A DNA stretch of 64,000 nucleotides from positions 124,001-188,000 of the forward strand of contig JAFRNC010000006.1 in NCBI GenBank assembly GCA_017430365.1. Reading direction: 5' to 3'. The notes beneath the pieces were generated by a model. The model saw nothing but the letters and a program-made list of their open reading frames with translations, was not told where the DNA came from and ran no database searches. Positions 34,615-43,207 of the stretch are shown here, in pieces (within the stretch, counting starts at the first letter, position 1; each line of letters starts with the position of its first letter). The DNA comes from Bacteroidales bacterium. Its GTDB lineage: Bacteria > Bacteroidota > Bacteroidia > Bacteroidales > UBA932. Position numbers and translations under genes: made by a program.

Positions 34615-35265
34615 CTAATTTCCCGATGAACTTATGTGTCTTCGAACTTCGTTTATATCAGTAATAATCACATTGAAAGCGGAGGATGTAGGAAAACGGT
34701 TGAACCACGGGTCGGACACAGTGTAATATTCTATATCGGCTATCTTCCCGCTGCGCCTCAGAGCCCTGTCATATGCCTTGACACGGGCAGGTATGCATGG
34801 CAGCAATTTCACCCCTTCCCTGCCATCCCTGAACAGCAGGATAGCCAGCACGCGCTGGCGCGGCCGCTTGTCAAGCGCGGCCTCACGCTGCTCCTTCGTG
34901 GCACGGTGAGAGACCGTTATGTGGCGGCCGTACCTGCCGTTGATGTCCGACATCATCGAGCGGAACACCTTACCGTGCCTGGATGTATCACGGATATTGT
35001 TGTGCAGGATCCAGTAATGGATCATTTCGTGTATCAGCGTGTCTTCTATCTCGCTCTCAGGAAGGTCAAGCCTGGAACTGATGCGTATCTTCAGGTCATA
35101 ATGTGTCTTTTTCCCGAAAAGATGGGTGCGTGTCCTGTAGCAGAACATCCCGAGATATGAGGCCGCATCGGATATGACGAGCGGGATATCCGGAAGCCTG
35201 CCTCCGAATATCATCTCATTGAAAAGGGCGAAACGCTCCTTCAAGAAAGATTCCGTGGCTTTCAT
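34615..35265 (-). CDS. SprT-like zinc metalloprotease domain protein
   Basis: 216 residues. SprT-like core: ERFALFNEMIFGGRLPDIPLVISD, GMFCYRTRT, and the metzincin-style HEMIH in EIEDTLIHEMIHYWILHN, with a third His in RHGKVFRSMM. The C-terminal extension is basic (RRSGKIADIEYYTVSDPWFNRF). Related to eukaryotic SPRTN, which degrades DNA-protein crosslinks; the bacterial role is uncertain. Its ATG overlaps the HrpB stop (ATGA at 35265-35262), so the two are translationally coupled, which supports a nucleic-acid-related role. Confidence 0.85.
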   Translation of the reverse strand: MKATESFLKERFALFNEMIFGGRLPDIPLVISDAASYLGMFCYRTRTHLFGKKTHYDLKIRISSRLDLPESEIEDTLIHEMIHYWILHNNIRDTSRHGKVFRSMMSDINGRYGRHITVSHRATKEQREAALDKRPRQRVLAILLFRDGREGVKLLPCIPARVKAYDRALRRSGKIADIEYYTVSDPWFNRFPTSSAFNVIITDINEVRRHISSSGN

Positions 35266-37739
35266 GGTTTATGCGGTCTTTTTACACCCCTCACCGGATC
35301 GGCGGAGAGCGGGTCGTCGGGCCAGGAATGTTTGGGATAACGGCGTCTGAGTTCCTTCCGCACCTCATGATATGTACCGCTCCAGAAACTGCGGAGGTCA
35401 CGTGTCAGCTGGACCGGCTTGAAACCGGGTGAAAGCAGTTCCATCAGTACCGGACGGCGACCTTCGTCGACAGCGGGAGTATCGACCAGTCCGAAGCATT
35501 CCTGCAACCGTACACGCAATACTGGAGCCTCCGCTCCCGACCTGTATTCCAAGTGTATCCGACTTCCTGTCGGAACCGTTACTTGAGATGGGGCAAATCT
35601 CTCTACGGCCGTCTGCTGTTCATACGTGAGCATCCCCCATATGACCGCGCACATATCGATTTTTCGAAGTCTGGAAACATTCAGTTCCTTTCCGGCGTAC
35701 AAAGGCAGCCATACGTCCGTCTTCTCAAGTACGGCGGATGTGGAAAGATCAGGCAAATCCAGTTCGGGATGCCACTCCGCCACCGCTGCGACCCTCCTCT
35801 GAAGATTCTCACAGTCGCCGGAAAAATCAAACATCGAGAGGCCTTCCTTCCTGGCCGCTCCCGCCACCACGCTTAGCATGGTTTCACGGCTGCAGTCCGG
35901 AACCGCTTTCCACTCCAGGAGATGTACCCCGATCCTCCATTCCTTCCGCGCCACAACGCATCCCGATTTGCTGTCCCAGGAGATATTGTCACGTTCCCGC
36001 GCAAACTGCTTCAGATCGCCGGGATCGACCGGAGCGGCAAGGAACACCCTCCCTACACCTCCGCTGCGCGTATGGACGCTGGCAACGGCAAGCCATTCGG
36101 AAGCAGAAAGGGCGCTTTCTCCTCCGACTGCCACCAGATCTCCTCCTGAAAGGACGTAGCGCCCGTCGCCCTCTTTCCACACCCTTGCAATCCTTTCAGG
36201 ATATGCTGCGGCGATGAGCGCGCCGGCATCATAAGCCGAAAACGGCCCGTTGTCTTCATCCACGCCGGTCATGCGCCGGTATTGCTCCGCGATGCGGGAT
36301 ATCCTGCTCCACTGACCGCATCTGCGGACGGCACGGGCATCGCGAAGAGCCTTTATCCTCAGGTCTATGCCCGCATCCGCGACATCGGACAAAGGATCCT
36401 TCTCCTCCAGAAGTGCGGCGATGTCGGCGGCAAGCGCTTTTTCACTGTCATTTCCCGCCATGAGCATCATCCGGGCAACCCGCGGATGACAGGGAAGCGC
36501 AGCCATTTCCAATCCGCGGGCAGAGATCCTCCCGTCCTCATCTGTCGCTCCAAGTGACACGAGTAGTTTCTTAGCGGCCTTCACTGCCTGTTCTGGGGGC
36601 ATGACAAGCCAAGGAAGCCTCTCGGGACGGCTCTCCCCCCATGCCGCGATCTGAAGCAGCACGGGCGAGAGGTCGGCCTCAAGTATCTCCGGGACCCGCA
36701 TTGCTTTCATCCGTTCTTCCTCTCCCATGGACCAGAGGCGGAAACATGTGCCGGGAGCGACGCGGCCTGCACGTCCGGCGCGCTGGACTGCCATGTCGCG
36801 GCTTATCCGCAGCGTTTCGAGATGTTCCAGCGAAGTCCTCGCATCGAACACTGGCTTGCGGAAAAGACCGGAGTCAACTACGACACGTACCCCCTCGATA
36901 GTAAGCGAGGTCTCGGCTATAGGCGTTGCAAGTACCACTTTCCTTTCGCCCGGAGCGCTCGGGGCGATCGCCCTGCGCTGCTCTTCAATGGACAGCATGC
37001 CGTACAGCGGGCAGAGGCGCGTCATGCCGAGCCTTCCTTCGAGCATGTCGGCGCATCGGCGGATCTCAGCCTCACCCGGAAGGAACACCAGTATATCCCC
37101 CCCGCATTCACGGTGTGCGGTGAGTACCGCACGCGTAACCTCGTCCACGACATTGTCGGGAGTGGCATTGCCGGAATACCGCATCTCCACGGGAAACAAC
37201 TTACCGCCGCATGAGATGACAGGGGCCCCGAGAGCAGCGCCCAATTCGCCGGAATCTAAAGTGGCCGACATCAGCACAAGCTTGAGGTCCGGGCGCAGAA
37301 CCTCCTGTACCTCACGGCAGAGAGCGAGAGCCAAATCAGTTTGAAGACTCCTTTCATGGAATTCGTCGAATATGACGGCCGCCACTCCTTCGAGCGAAGG
37401 ATCCTCCACCAGCATCCTGGTCAGGATTCCTTCCGTCACAACCTCCACCCTGCTTTTCCGGCTCACCCTCTTTTCGAAACGGATGCGGTAACCCACGCTG
37501 TCACCGACCTCTTCACCGAGCAGCGAGGCCATGCGCGAAGCAATCTGACGCGCCGCGATGCGCCGAGGCTCGAGCATTATGGTCTTTCCGGAAGGAAGCG
37601 ATTCGAGTATGGCCAGCGGAAGCAGAGTGGATTTGCCGGCTCCGGGCGGGGCCGTAATGACAACAGCGGCATTTTCCCGGATACTTCGGTTTACCTCGGG
37701 AACAATCTCAAGCGCGGGAAGATGAGAAATTTCCGTCAA
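35262..37739 (-). CDS. hrpB: ATP-dependent helicase HrpB
   Basis: 825 residues, the normal HrpB length. Starts at TTG (37739), the only codon giving the usual short lead before Walker A; it overlaps the DnaJ-gene stop by 4 nt (TTGA). Motifs in order: APPGAGKSTLLPL (I), EPRRIAARQIASRMA (Ia), VTEGILTRML, FDEFHER (II, DEFH), LMSATLD (III), VLATPIAETSLTIEGV (V), QRAGRAGRVAPG (VI), then the HrpB-specific C-terminal region ending LMELLSPGFKPVQLTRDLRSFW. A DEAH-type helicase acting on RNA or DNA; physiological role poorly known. Confidence 0.93.
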   Translation of the reverse strand: MTEISHLPALEIVPEVNRSIRENAAVVITAPPGAGKSTLLPLAILESLPSGKTIMLEPRRIAARQIASRMASLLGEEVGDSVGYRIRFEKRVSRKSRVEVVTEGILTRMLVEDPSLEGVAAVIFDEFHERSLQTDLALALCREVQEVLRPDLKLVLMSATLDSGELGAALGAPVISCGGKLFPVEMRYSGNATPDNVVDEVTRAVLTAHRECGGDILVFLPGEAEIRRCADMLEGRLGMTRLCPLYGMLSIEEQRRAIAPSAPGERKVVLATPIAETSLTIEGVRVVVDSGLFRKPVFDARTSLEHLETLRISRDMAVQRAGRAGRVAPGTCFRLWSMGEEERMKAMRVPEILEADLSPVLLQIAAWGESRPERLPWLVMPPEQAVKAAKKLLVSLGATDEDGRISARGLEMAALPCHPRVARMMLMAGNDSEKALAADIAALLEEKDPLSDVADAGIDLRIKALRDARAVRRCGQWSRISRIAEQYRRMTGVDEDNGPFSAYDAGALIAAAYPERIARVWKEGDGRYVLSGGDLVAVGGESALSASEWLAVASVHTRSGGVGRVFLAAPVDPGDLKQFARERDNISWDSKSGCVVARKEWRIGVHLLEWKAVPDCSRETMLSVVAGAARKEGLSMFDFSGDCENLQRRVAAVAEWHPELDLPDLSTSAVLEKTDVWLPLYAGKELNVSRLRKIDMCAVIWGMLTYEQQTAVERFAPSQVTVPTGSRIHLEYRSGAEAPVLRVRLQECFGLVDTPAVDEGRRPVLMELLSPGFKPVQLTRDLRSFWSGTYHEVRKELRRRYPKHSWPDDPLSADPVRGVKRPHKP

Positions 37740-38512
37740 TTCATCCCCCTCTCCTTCTTGATGGTCTCGTAAGCCTCCTGTATCTTGCGGAATTTCTCGG
37801 CCGCGGCTTTCTGGACTTCGGGACCGAGTGTTGCAACCTTGTCGGGATGGTTCTTCATGGCCATGCGCCTGTAGGCGCTCTTTACCTCCTCGTCGGTCGC
37901 GTCAGGGGAAATTTCGAGGATCTTGTATGCAGAATCAGCCTCCCTGTAATACATCGAGATCACAGACTGGGCGTCGGAACGGATGAGCCTGATGGCAACG
38001 GATATGGTGTCCAGCACGTCTTTCTCAGACTTGCTGAAATCCCCGTCCGCCATCGCTATCTGCGCCAGATAATGGAACAGCTGCAGGCGCTGGGAGTAGT
38101 TCATGTTGTCGGCTATCTGCCCGCCGACTGAATAGAGATCCACATTCTGGCGGTTGAGTCCTTCCAGGACCCTCATCGCCTCGTCCACGGCATTGTCGCC
38201 GAAATTCTGGCGGATGAACTCCCTGACATGGTTGAGTTCCTGCTGCGTAACCTTTCCGTCGGCCTTGATGACTGCGGAAGAAAGCACCAGAAGACTTACC
38301 ATGAAACTGTTGCGCTGTTCGCCCGGGGTATAGCCGCGCGAACCGGTGGTTCGCTGCCATGTACCGTCGGCTTCCTCCCCGGTGCCGAAAATGGTTTTCA
38401 CGGCATCGAAGTTACGGTCGACGTAAGCTCCGAACAGAAAGCCCAACAGTCCTCCTATCGGTCCGAAAGCCGCCCATCCGAGAAAACCGGCTATCCATTT
38501 CGCAGATCCCAT
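37736..38512 (-). CDS. TerB-domain/DnaJ-domain protein (DjlA-like)
   Basis: 258 residues. The N-terminus has a glycine-rich membrane-associating stretch (FLGWAAFGPIGGLLGFLFGAYVD). A TerB-like helical domain follows (about 70-185, with KADGKVTQQELNHVREFI and AMADGDFSKSEKDVL repeats). The C-terminal J domain has YKILEISPDATDEEVKSAYRRMA and the HPD motif (NHPDKVA). J proteins stimulate DnaK ATPase; this architecture is like DjlA. Located 10 nt after the esterase gene and overlapping HrpB by 4 nt. Confidence 0.87.
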   Translation of the reverse strand: MGSAKWIAGFLGWAAFGPIGGLLGFLFGAYVDRNFDAVKTIFGTGEEADGTWQRTTGSRGYTPGEQRNSFMVSLLVLSSAVIKADGKVTQQELNHVREFIRQNFGDNAVDEAMRVLEGLNRQNVDLYSVGGQIADNMNYSQRLQLFHYLAQIAMADGDFSKSEKDVLDTISVAIRLIRSDAQSVISMYYREADSAYKILEISPDATDEEVKSAYRRMAMKNHPDKVATLGPEVQKAAAEKFRKIQEAYETIKKERGMN

Positions 38513-38522
38513 GTTTCAAATC

Positions 38523-39782
38523 CTATTTGTTGATACCCATCGCTGACGACAAAAAGCGTTCCCTTTCCGCATCCCATGCCGGGACCTCCCACATGGCATG
38601 TCCGCATTCTGGTACGCAATAGAAGCGCTTATCGCTGGTACCCAGATTGTTATATATCGAGAAATTCGTATGGGGCGGACATGTCGGGTCCTGCAGGCCG
38701 AATGCCATATAGACAGGACATTTGATGCGCTGAGCGAAATTCTTCACGTCGAAATATGACAGCATAGTGAAGAGGTCCTCACGTGCTATCGACTCAGAAT
38801 CGGCCTGTTCAAACACTTCGTGTACAGGCCACCACACTATACGGGCATAGTCCCGGTAGTCGCCAAGGAAAGGAACGGAAGGAGCTATGGCCTTTATACG
38901 GCCGTCAAGGGCGGCTGCTACAGAAGTAAGGGCACCTCCCTGGCTCTCTCCGAAAGAGACTATACGTTCAGGGTCCGCCTTTTCGAGAGAAGCGACGAAA
39001 TCGACCGCACGCTTGGCATCGGCGAATGCTCCGCGGTAATAGAACGATTCCTTCGAGGAAAGGCCGCGGTCGATCCAGCGGTCCTGGCCTGCCTTGAAAA
39101 TGCCCTGGTCACGCACACTGACCAGATAGAGTATGCGGTCAGGCGCAGTCGAGGGATCGAAATAATATGGCTCCGCCCCATATCCCATGTACACGATACA
39201 TACGGGATAACGTCCTTCCGCGGCAGGTACGGAAAGAATTCCGCCGGAAACGGCTCCGCCGAGCGAGGAGTAGCGGACCTCGTAGCACGTCCGGTTTTCG
39301 TTGGAGTATTCCGGCACAGTGGTAAGCTCCGGTTCCATCGGGATGGCGTCAAGTTCGGAAATGGTGCTCTCCCAGAATGCATCGAAATCGGGCTGGGCAT
39401 CAGGGAGGCTGACCACCTCGTCGGGCCTTACCCCGATGTTCCATCTAATGGAATCACGAAGGCGGACCTCGTAGAATCCGGGCTTGAGTCTGCCGAGTTT
39501 CACTTTGACCGTGCTGTCGGGAGCCACGGTAACTTTCCGTGAAAGCACGATATCAGGTGTTTCAGCCATGAGCGAAAGGTCCGTTACAAGCTGCAGATCA
39601 GCCGGGCCGGGAGCGGCTTTGACCTTGGTCTCCAGAGTGTAAGGCCCCTTCCCGAGGAACAGCCATCCCAGGTCGGGAACCGATTCGCCGGTAGGTGAAG
39701 GCCTTCCGGCAGTGCATGAAACAAGAGCTAGGAAAGGCAGCAACACGGCCAGTCCCTTCAATCGATTGACAAACTTATTCAT
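38523..39782 (-). CDS. Acetyl xylan esterase (AXE1/cephalosporin-C deacetylase-like) lipoprotein
   Basis: 419 residues from ATG 39782; a GTG two codons earlier is possible. Lipobox ALVSC. An N-terminal beta-domain (about 30-110) precedes an AXE1 alpha/beta-hydrolase: DAFWESTISELDAIP, VSGGILSVPAAEGRYP, nucleophile Ser in SFGESQGGAL, Asp in FGLQDPTCPPHT and His in PECGHAMWE. Carbohydrate esterase family 7-like enzymes deacetylate xylo-oligosaccharides. The glycyl-radical activase gene is 35 nt upstream on the same strand, so they may share a transcript despite unrelated roles. Confidence 0.87.
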   Translation of the reverse strand: MNKFVNRLKGLAVLLPFLALVSCTAGRPSPTGESVPDLGWLFLGKGPYTLETKVKAAPGPADLQLVTDLSLMAETPDIVLSRKVTVAPDSTVKVKLGRLKPGFYEVRLRDSIRWNIGVRPDEVVSLPDAQPDFDAFWESTISELDAIPMEPELTTVPEYSNENRTCYEVRYSSLGGAVSGGILSVPAAEGRYPVCIVYMGYGAEPYYFDPSTAPDRILYLVSVRDQGIFKAGQDRWIDRGLSSKESFYYRGAFADAKRAVDFVASLEKADPERIVSFGESQGGALTSVAAALDGRIKAIAPSVPFLGDYRDYARIVWWPVHEVFEQADSESIAREDLFTMLSYFDVKNFAQRIKCPVYMAFGLQDPTCPPHTNFSIYNNLGTSDKRFYCVPECGHAMWEVPAWDAERERFLSSAMGINK

Positions 39783-39817
39783 AATCACAATATTTATTCA
39801 TCAATACCACGGATTCC

Positions 39818-40726
39818 CTACCCCCCGATCTGTGCTTTGAGACCAAGTGATGCGAAAATACCGAGGCATCGTTCCTGAACCTCTTTTGAAGGTGCGGCCA
39901 TGGGAATTCCTTCAGGATTGTAGACTGTACCCATACGTTCGTGCTTTCCCTTTCCTATGTCGTGGTAAGGCAGCAGGTCCACCTCTTCCGGACGATTTGG
40001 AAGCGATGCAAGGAAACGCGCGGATTCCCCTATGTTTTCCGGATCGGAATTCACGCCGTCTATCAGGGGAATACGTATGAAAAACCGGCTTCCGAGAGAG
40101 GATATGAGCCGTATATTGTCTAGGATGGGTCCGTTGGGGACACCGGTGAAACGCTCGTGCAGGGCGCTGTCCATCATCTTCAGGTCCACAAGCATGAGTT
40201 CACATCGCTCCGCGACCTTCCGCACGGACTCTTCGGAAGCATAGAGAGAAGTATCTACTGCACGGTGGTAACCGCTACGGCCAAGCTCGTCCAACAGTTC
40301 CAACAGGAAAGATGGATGCATCAGAGGCTCTCCGCCGCAGATGGTCACCCCGCCCCCGCTCCGTTCCATGAGGCTGCGTTCCTTCCCCAATTCTTCCAGT
40401 ATCTCATCAATGCTCCACTCCCTGCCGCTCATCTCCAGGGCACCGGAAGGACATTCGCGTGTGCAGGCCCCGCAAAGCGTGCAGAGGCTCTCATCGGTAC
40501 GGATGCCTTCGGGAGTGAGTTCCAGCGCATGGTGCGGGCATATCTCCACGCATGTGCGGCAGCCTATGCATTTGCCTTTCTTATAGAGCTTGCGCGGCGA
40601 CGGGCTCCAGCTTTCCGGATTATGGCACCATACGCAGCGCAGAGGGCATCCCTTCAGGAAAAGGGTCGTCCGGATGCCCGGTCCGTCGTGAATGGCATAG
40701 CGTTTTATGTCAAATATGAAAGGCAT
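39818..40726 (-). CDS. hypE: Glycyl radical enzyme activase (radical SAM), probable HypE
   Basis: 302 residues from ATG 40726 (an earlier TTG is less likely). Radical-SAM cluster motif CPLRCVWCHNPE (CxxxCxxC) with the preceding IHDGPGIRTTLFLKG. Next comes an inserted two-cluster ferredoxin region (CIGCRTCVEICP and CTLCGACTRECP), then GGGVTICGGEPLMHP and VDLKMMD. This is the architecture of activases that install the glycyl radical. The divergent HypD-like enzyme at 43208 is the only glycyl radical enzyme in the window, so it is the likely partner. Oxygen-sensitive, cytosolic. Confidence 0.85.
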   Translation of the reverse strand: MPFIFDIKRYAIHDGPGIRTTLFLKGCPLRCVWCHNPESWSPSPRKLYKKGKCIGCRTCVEICPHHALELTPEGIRTDESLCTLCGACTRECPSGALEMSGREWSIDEILEELGKERSLMERSGGGVTICGGEPLMHPSFLLELLDELGRSGYHRAVDTSLYASEESVRKVAERCELMLVDLKMMDSALHERFTGVPNGPILDNIRLISSLGSRFFIRIPLIDGVNSDPENIGESARFLASLPNRPEEVDLLPYHDIGKGKHERMGTVYNPEGIPMAAPSKEVQERCLGIFASLGLKAQIGG

Positions 40727-40820
40727 TTCCAAACTTGTCCATTTGCGCGACGAAATTACAAATTTTGTATTGAAAGCGACGAATTAATGTTAAATTAGTC
40801 GTCGAAATAAAACCAGGACC

Positions 40821-43205
40821 ATGAAACGATTTTTAAGCACGATCCTTCCCCTGGCCGCCCTTTTCGCCTCAGTCGCGCTTCCGGCCCAGGAGCTGACCAG
40901 GGTAAGGCAATTCCGTCTTGCCGGCCCCTTCTCCGTAGACGGGGAAACTGCAATATCCGATGTGAAACTATCTGAAGGCCAGACCTTCAGCCAATGGGAC
41001 GGAGATATTCTCCCCTCCTTGGATGCCATGCCATCGGCAGGAATCCTCACCTTCCGAACTGAAACCGGATCCTACATCAAAGGCAGAATCGATATAGACA
41101 CCAAAGTCCCTTACAAACTCTGGATTGACGGGAAAGAGTCTGACGGCAGACTCAGCCTGAATCCGTATCCCCACGAATTCCGTATCCTCTATCTGGCCGG
41201 GGCCGGATCCGCCGATTCTATAAGCGTGACTTTCGACACCGCCCGACCCGTCCGCACCTCAGCTTCAGACAAGAGGGACATCACCATCTACGACATACTC
41301 AACGGCAACCGCGTGAGCGGAGTCGAACTCTCCCCCAGCGGCAAATATGCCCTACTCCGTTTCACCGATACCGAAGGGACCCGCACCCGCCGCTACAGCA
41401 TTCTGCGGGAAACCGCTTCCAACCGGGAAATCACCCGTTTCGACAGCGGTTCACCCGAATGGATGCCGAAGAGCGACGCACTCCTTGTCCGCGAAGACGG
41501 GGACCTCTTCAGGATGGATCCGGTTACACTCCGCAAGGAACTCCTCGTAAAATCCGTACCCGAAGGCTGGATGACCGTAAGCCCCACCGAGGACTTCATA
41601 GTACTCCAGAACACCGAAGAGGGCCCGAAGGAAGATCCCGACGTCTTCGAAATCCTCGAACCGGAAGACCGCCAGCCCGGATGGAGGGACCGCAATACCG
41701 TCTCGATACTCGACCTCTCTACCGGCATCTCCGCCAAGCTCAACCTCGGTCCGAGATCGGCATATCTGAGCGACATATCCTCCGACGGGAAGAAACTTCT
41801 CCTCACATCTTCACGCTCCAGGCTGGAGAAACGCCCCACAACCGTGACGGATGTCATGGTCATGGACCTGGGAACGCGCAGGATCGACACCCTCATGCAC
41901 GGTGCGGAATTCCTCGAGACCATGTGCTTCTCACCAGACGGCAGGAAACTGCTGGTAAGAGCCTCCCCCGAGGCTTTCGACCGTATCGGCGAGCACATCA
42001 AGCCCGGACAGGTCTCCAGCATGATATACCAGGTCCTTTATCTCTATGACATCGCATCCGGGAAAGTGACGCCACTCACAGACAGGATAACCCAGTCGGT
42101 CGGCTCATTCACCTGGTCGAAAGACGACGGGATGATCTATTTCTCCGCAGAGGACCGCGACCGCGTCAGCCTCTACAGTCTCGATCCGAAGAGCGGCAGG
42201 GTGCGTGACCTGGAGCCCAGGGAAGATATGGTGAGCGCTTTCAGCTGCGCCGGAGGACGGATCGCATATGTGGGCGAAGGAGCCTCCAACTCCATGCGCT
42301 GCTGGCTTCTCGAGCTGAAAGGGAAAAAGCAGGAACTGCTGGAAGACAGTTCAGCCGGACTGCTCAAGGACGTCACCCTGGGCGAGGTGCATGAATGGAA
42401 CTACCGTAATTCCAGGGGCGAGACAATCTATGGCCGCTACTACCTGCCGCCCCACTTCGACCCTTCGAAGAAATATCCCATGATAGTCAACTATTACGGC
42501 GGTTGTTCGCCTACCGGGCGCAATTTCGAGAGTCGTTACCCCCATCCGGTATACGCAGCCATGGACTACGTGGTATACATCGTCCAGCCTTCCGGAGCCA
42601 CGGGATTCGGCCAGGAGTTCGCCGCAAGGCACGTCAACACATGGGGTGAATTCGGAGCGGACGACATAATCGAAGGAGTGAAGCAGTTCTGCAAGGAACA
42701 CAGTTTCGTAAATCCCGAAAGGATCGGTTGTATCGGGGCCTCGTTCGGCGGCTTCATGTCGCAATACCTCATCACCGTGACCGACATCTTCGCCACGGCG
42801 GTCAGCCATGCCGGAATCAGCGACATCACCAGTTACTGGGGCGAGGGCTACTGGGGCTACTCCTACTGCGAGGTCTCGACCGCGCACAACTATCCCTGGA
42901 ACGCAAGCGACCTGTTCATCCGCCAGAGCCCGCTCTTCAACGCCGACAAGGTCCACACCCCCATACTGTTCCTGCACGGCACCGCCGACCACAACGTCCC
43001 CGTGGGCGAGAGCATCCAGATGTTCACGGCCCTCAAGCTCCTGGGACGCGAAACCGCATTCGTGGCCGTCAGGGACCAGGACCACCACATACTCCAGTAT
43101 GACAAGCGGCTGAAGTGGCAGGAGACCATCTTCGCATGGTTCGCGAAATACCTCAAGGACGATCCCTCATGGTGGGAGGCACTTTATCCGAAAAAAGATC
43201 TTTGA
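40821..43205 (+). CDS. Secreted S9 prolyl-type peptidase (DPP IV-like)
   Basis: 794 residues; signal peptide MKRFLSTILPLAALFASVALPAQ. An N-terminal beta domain and beta-propeller (TIYDILNGNRVSGVELSPSG, KKLLLTSSRSRLEK, GSFTWSKDDGMIYF) are followed by the catalytic domain with Ser641 in GCIGASFGGF, Asp723 in HGTADHNVPVG and His755/756 in DQDHHILQ. S9 enzymes cut next to proline. The HypD-like gene begins 2 nt after its stop, so both are surely co-transcribed. This links extracytoplasmic cleavage of proline-rich peptides to use of hydroxyproline. Confidence 0.9.
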   Translation: MKRFLSTILPLAALFASVALPAQELTRVRQFRLAGPFSVDGETAISDVKLSEGQTFSQWDGDILPSLDAMPSAGILTFRTETGSYIKGRIDIDTKVPYKLWIDGKESDGRLSLNPYPHEFRILYLAGAGSADSISVTFDTARPVRTSASDKRDITIYDILNGNRVSGVELSPSGKYALLRFTDTEGTRTRRYSILRETASNREITRFDSGSPEWMPKSDALLVREDGDLFRMDPVTLRKELLVKSVPEGWMTVSPTEDFIVLQNTEEGPKEDPDVFEILEPEDRQPGWRDRNTVSILDLSTGISAKLNLGPRSAYLSDISSDGKKLLLTSSRSRLEKRPTTVTDVMVMDLGTRRIDTLMHGAEFLETMCFSPDGRKLLVRASPEAFDRIGEHIKPGQVSSMIYQVLYLYDIASGKVTPLTDRITQSVGSFTWSKDDGMIYFSAEDRDRVSLYSLDPKSGRVRDLEPREDMVSAFSCAGGRIAYVGEGASNSMRCWLLELKGKKQELLEDSSAGLLKDVTLGEVHEWNYRNSRGETIYGRYYLPPHFDPSKKYPMIVNYYGGCSPTGRNFESRYPHPVYAAMDYVVYIVQPSGATGFGQEFAARHVNTWGEFGADDIIEGVKQFCKEHSFVNPERIGCIGASFGGFMSQYLITVTDIFATAVSHAGISDITSYWGEGYWGYSYCEVSTAHNYPWNASDLFIRQSPLFNADKVHTPILFLHGTADHNVPVGESIQMFTALKLLGRETAFVAVRDQDHHILQYDKRLKWQETIFAWFAKYLKDDPSWWEALYPKKDL

Positions 43206-43207
43206 CA

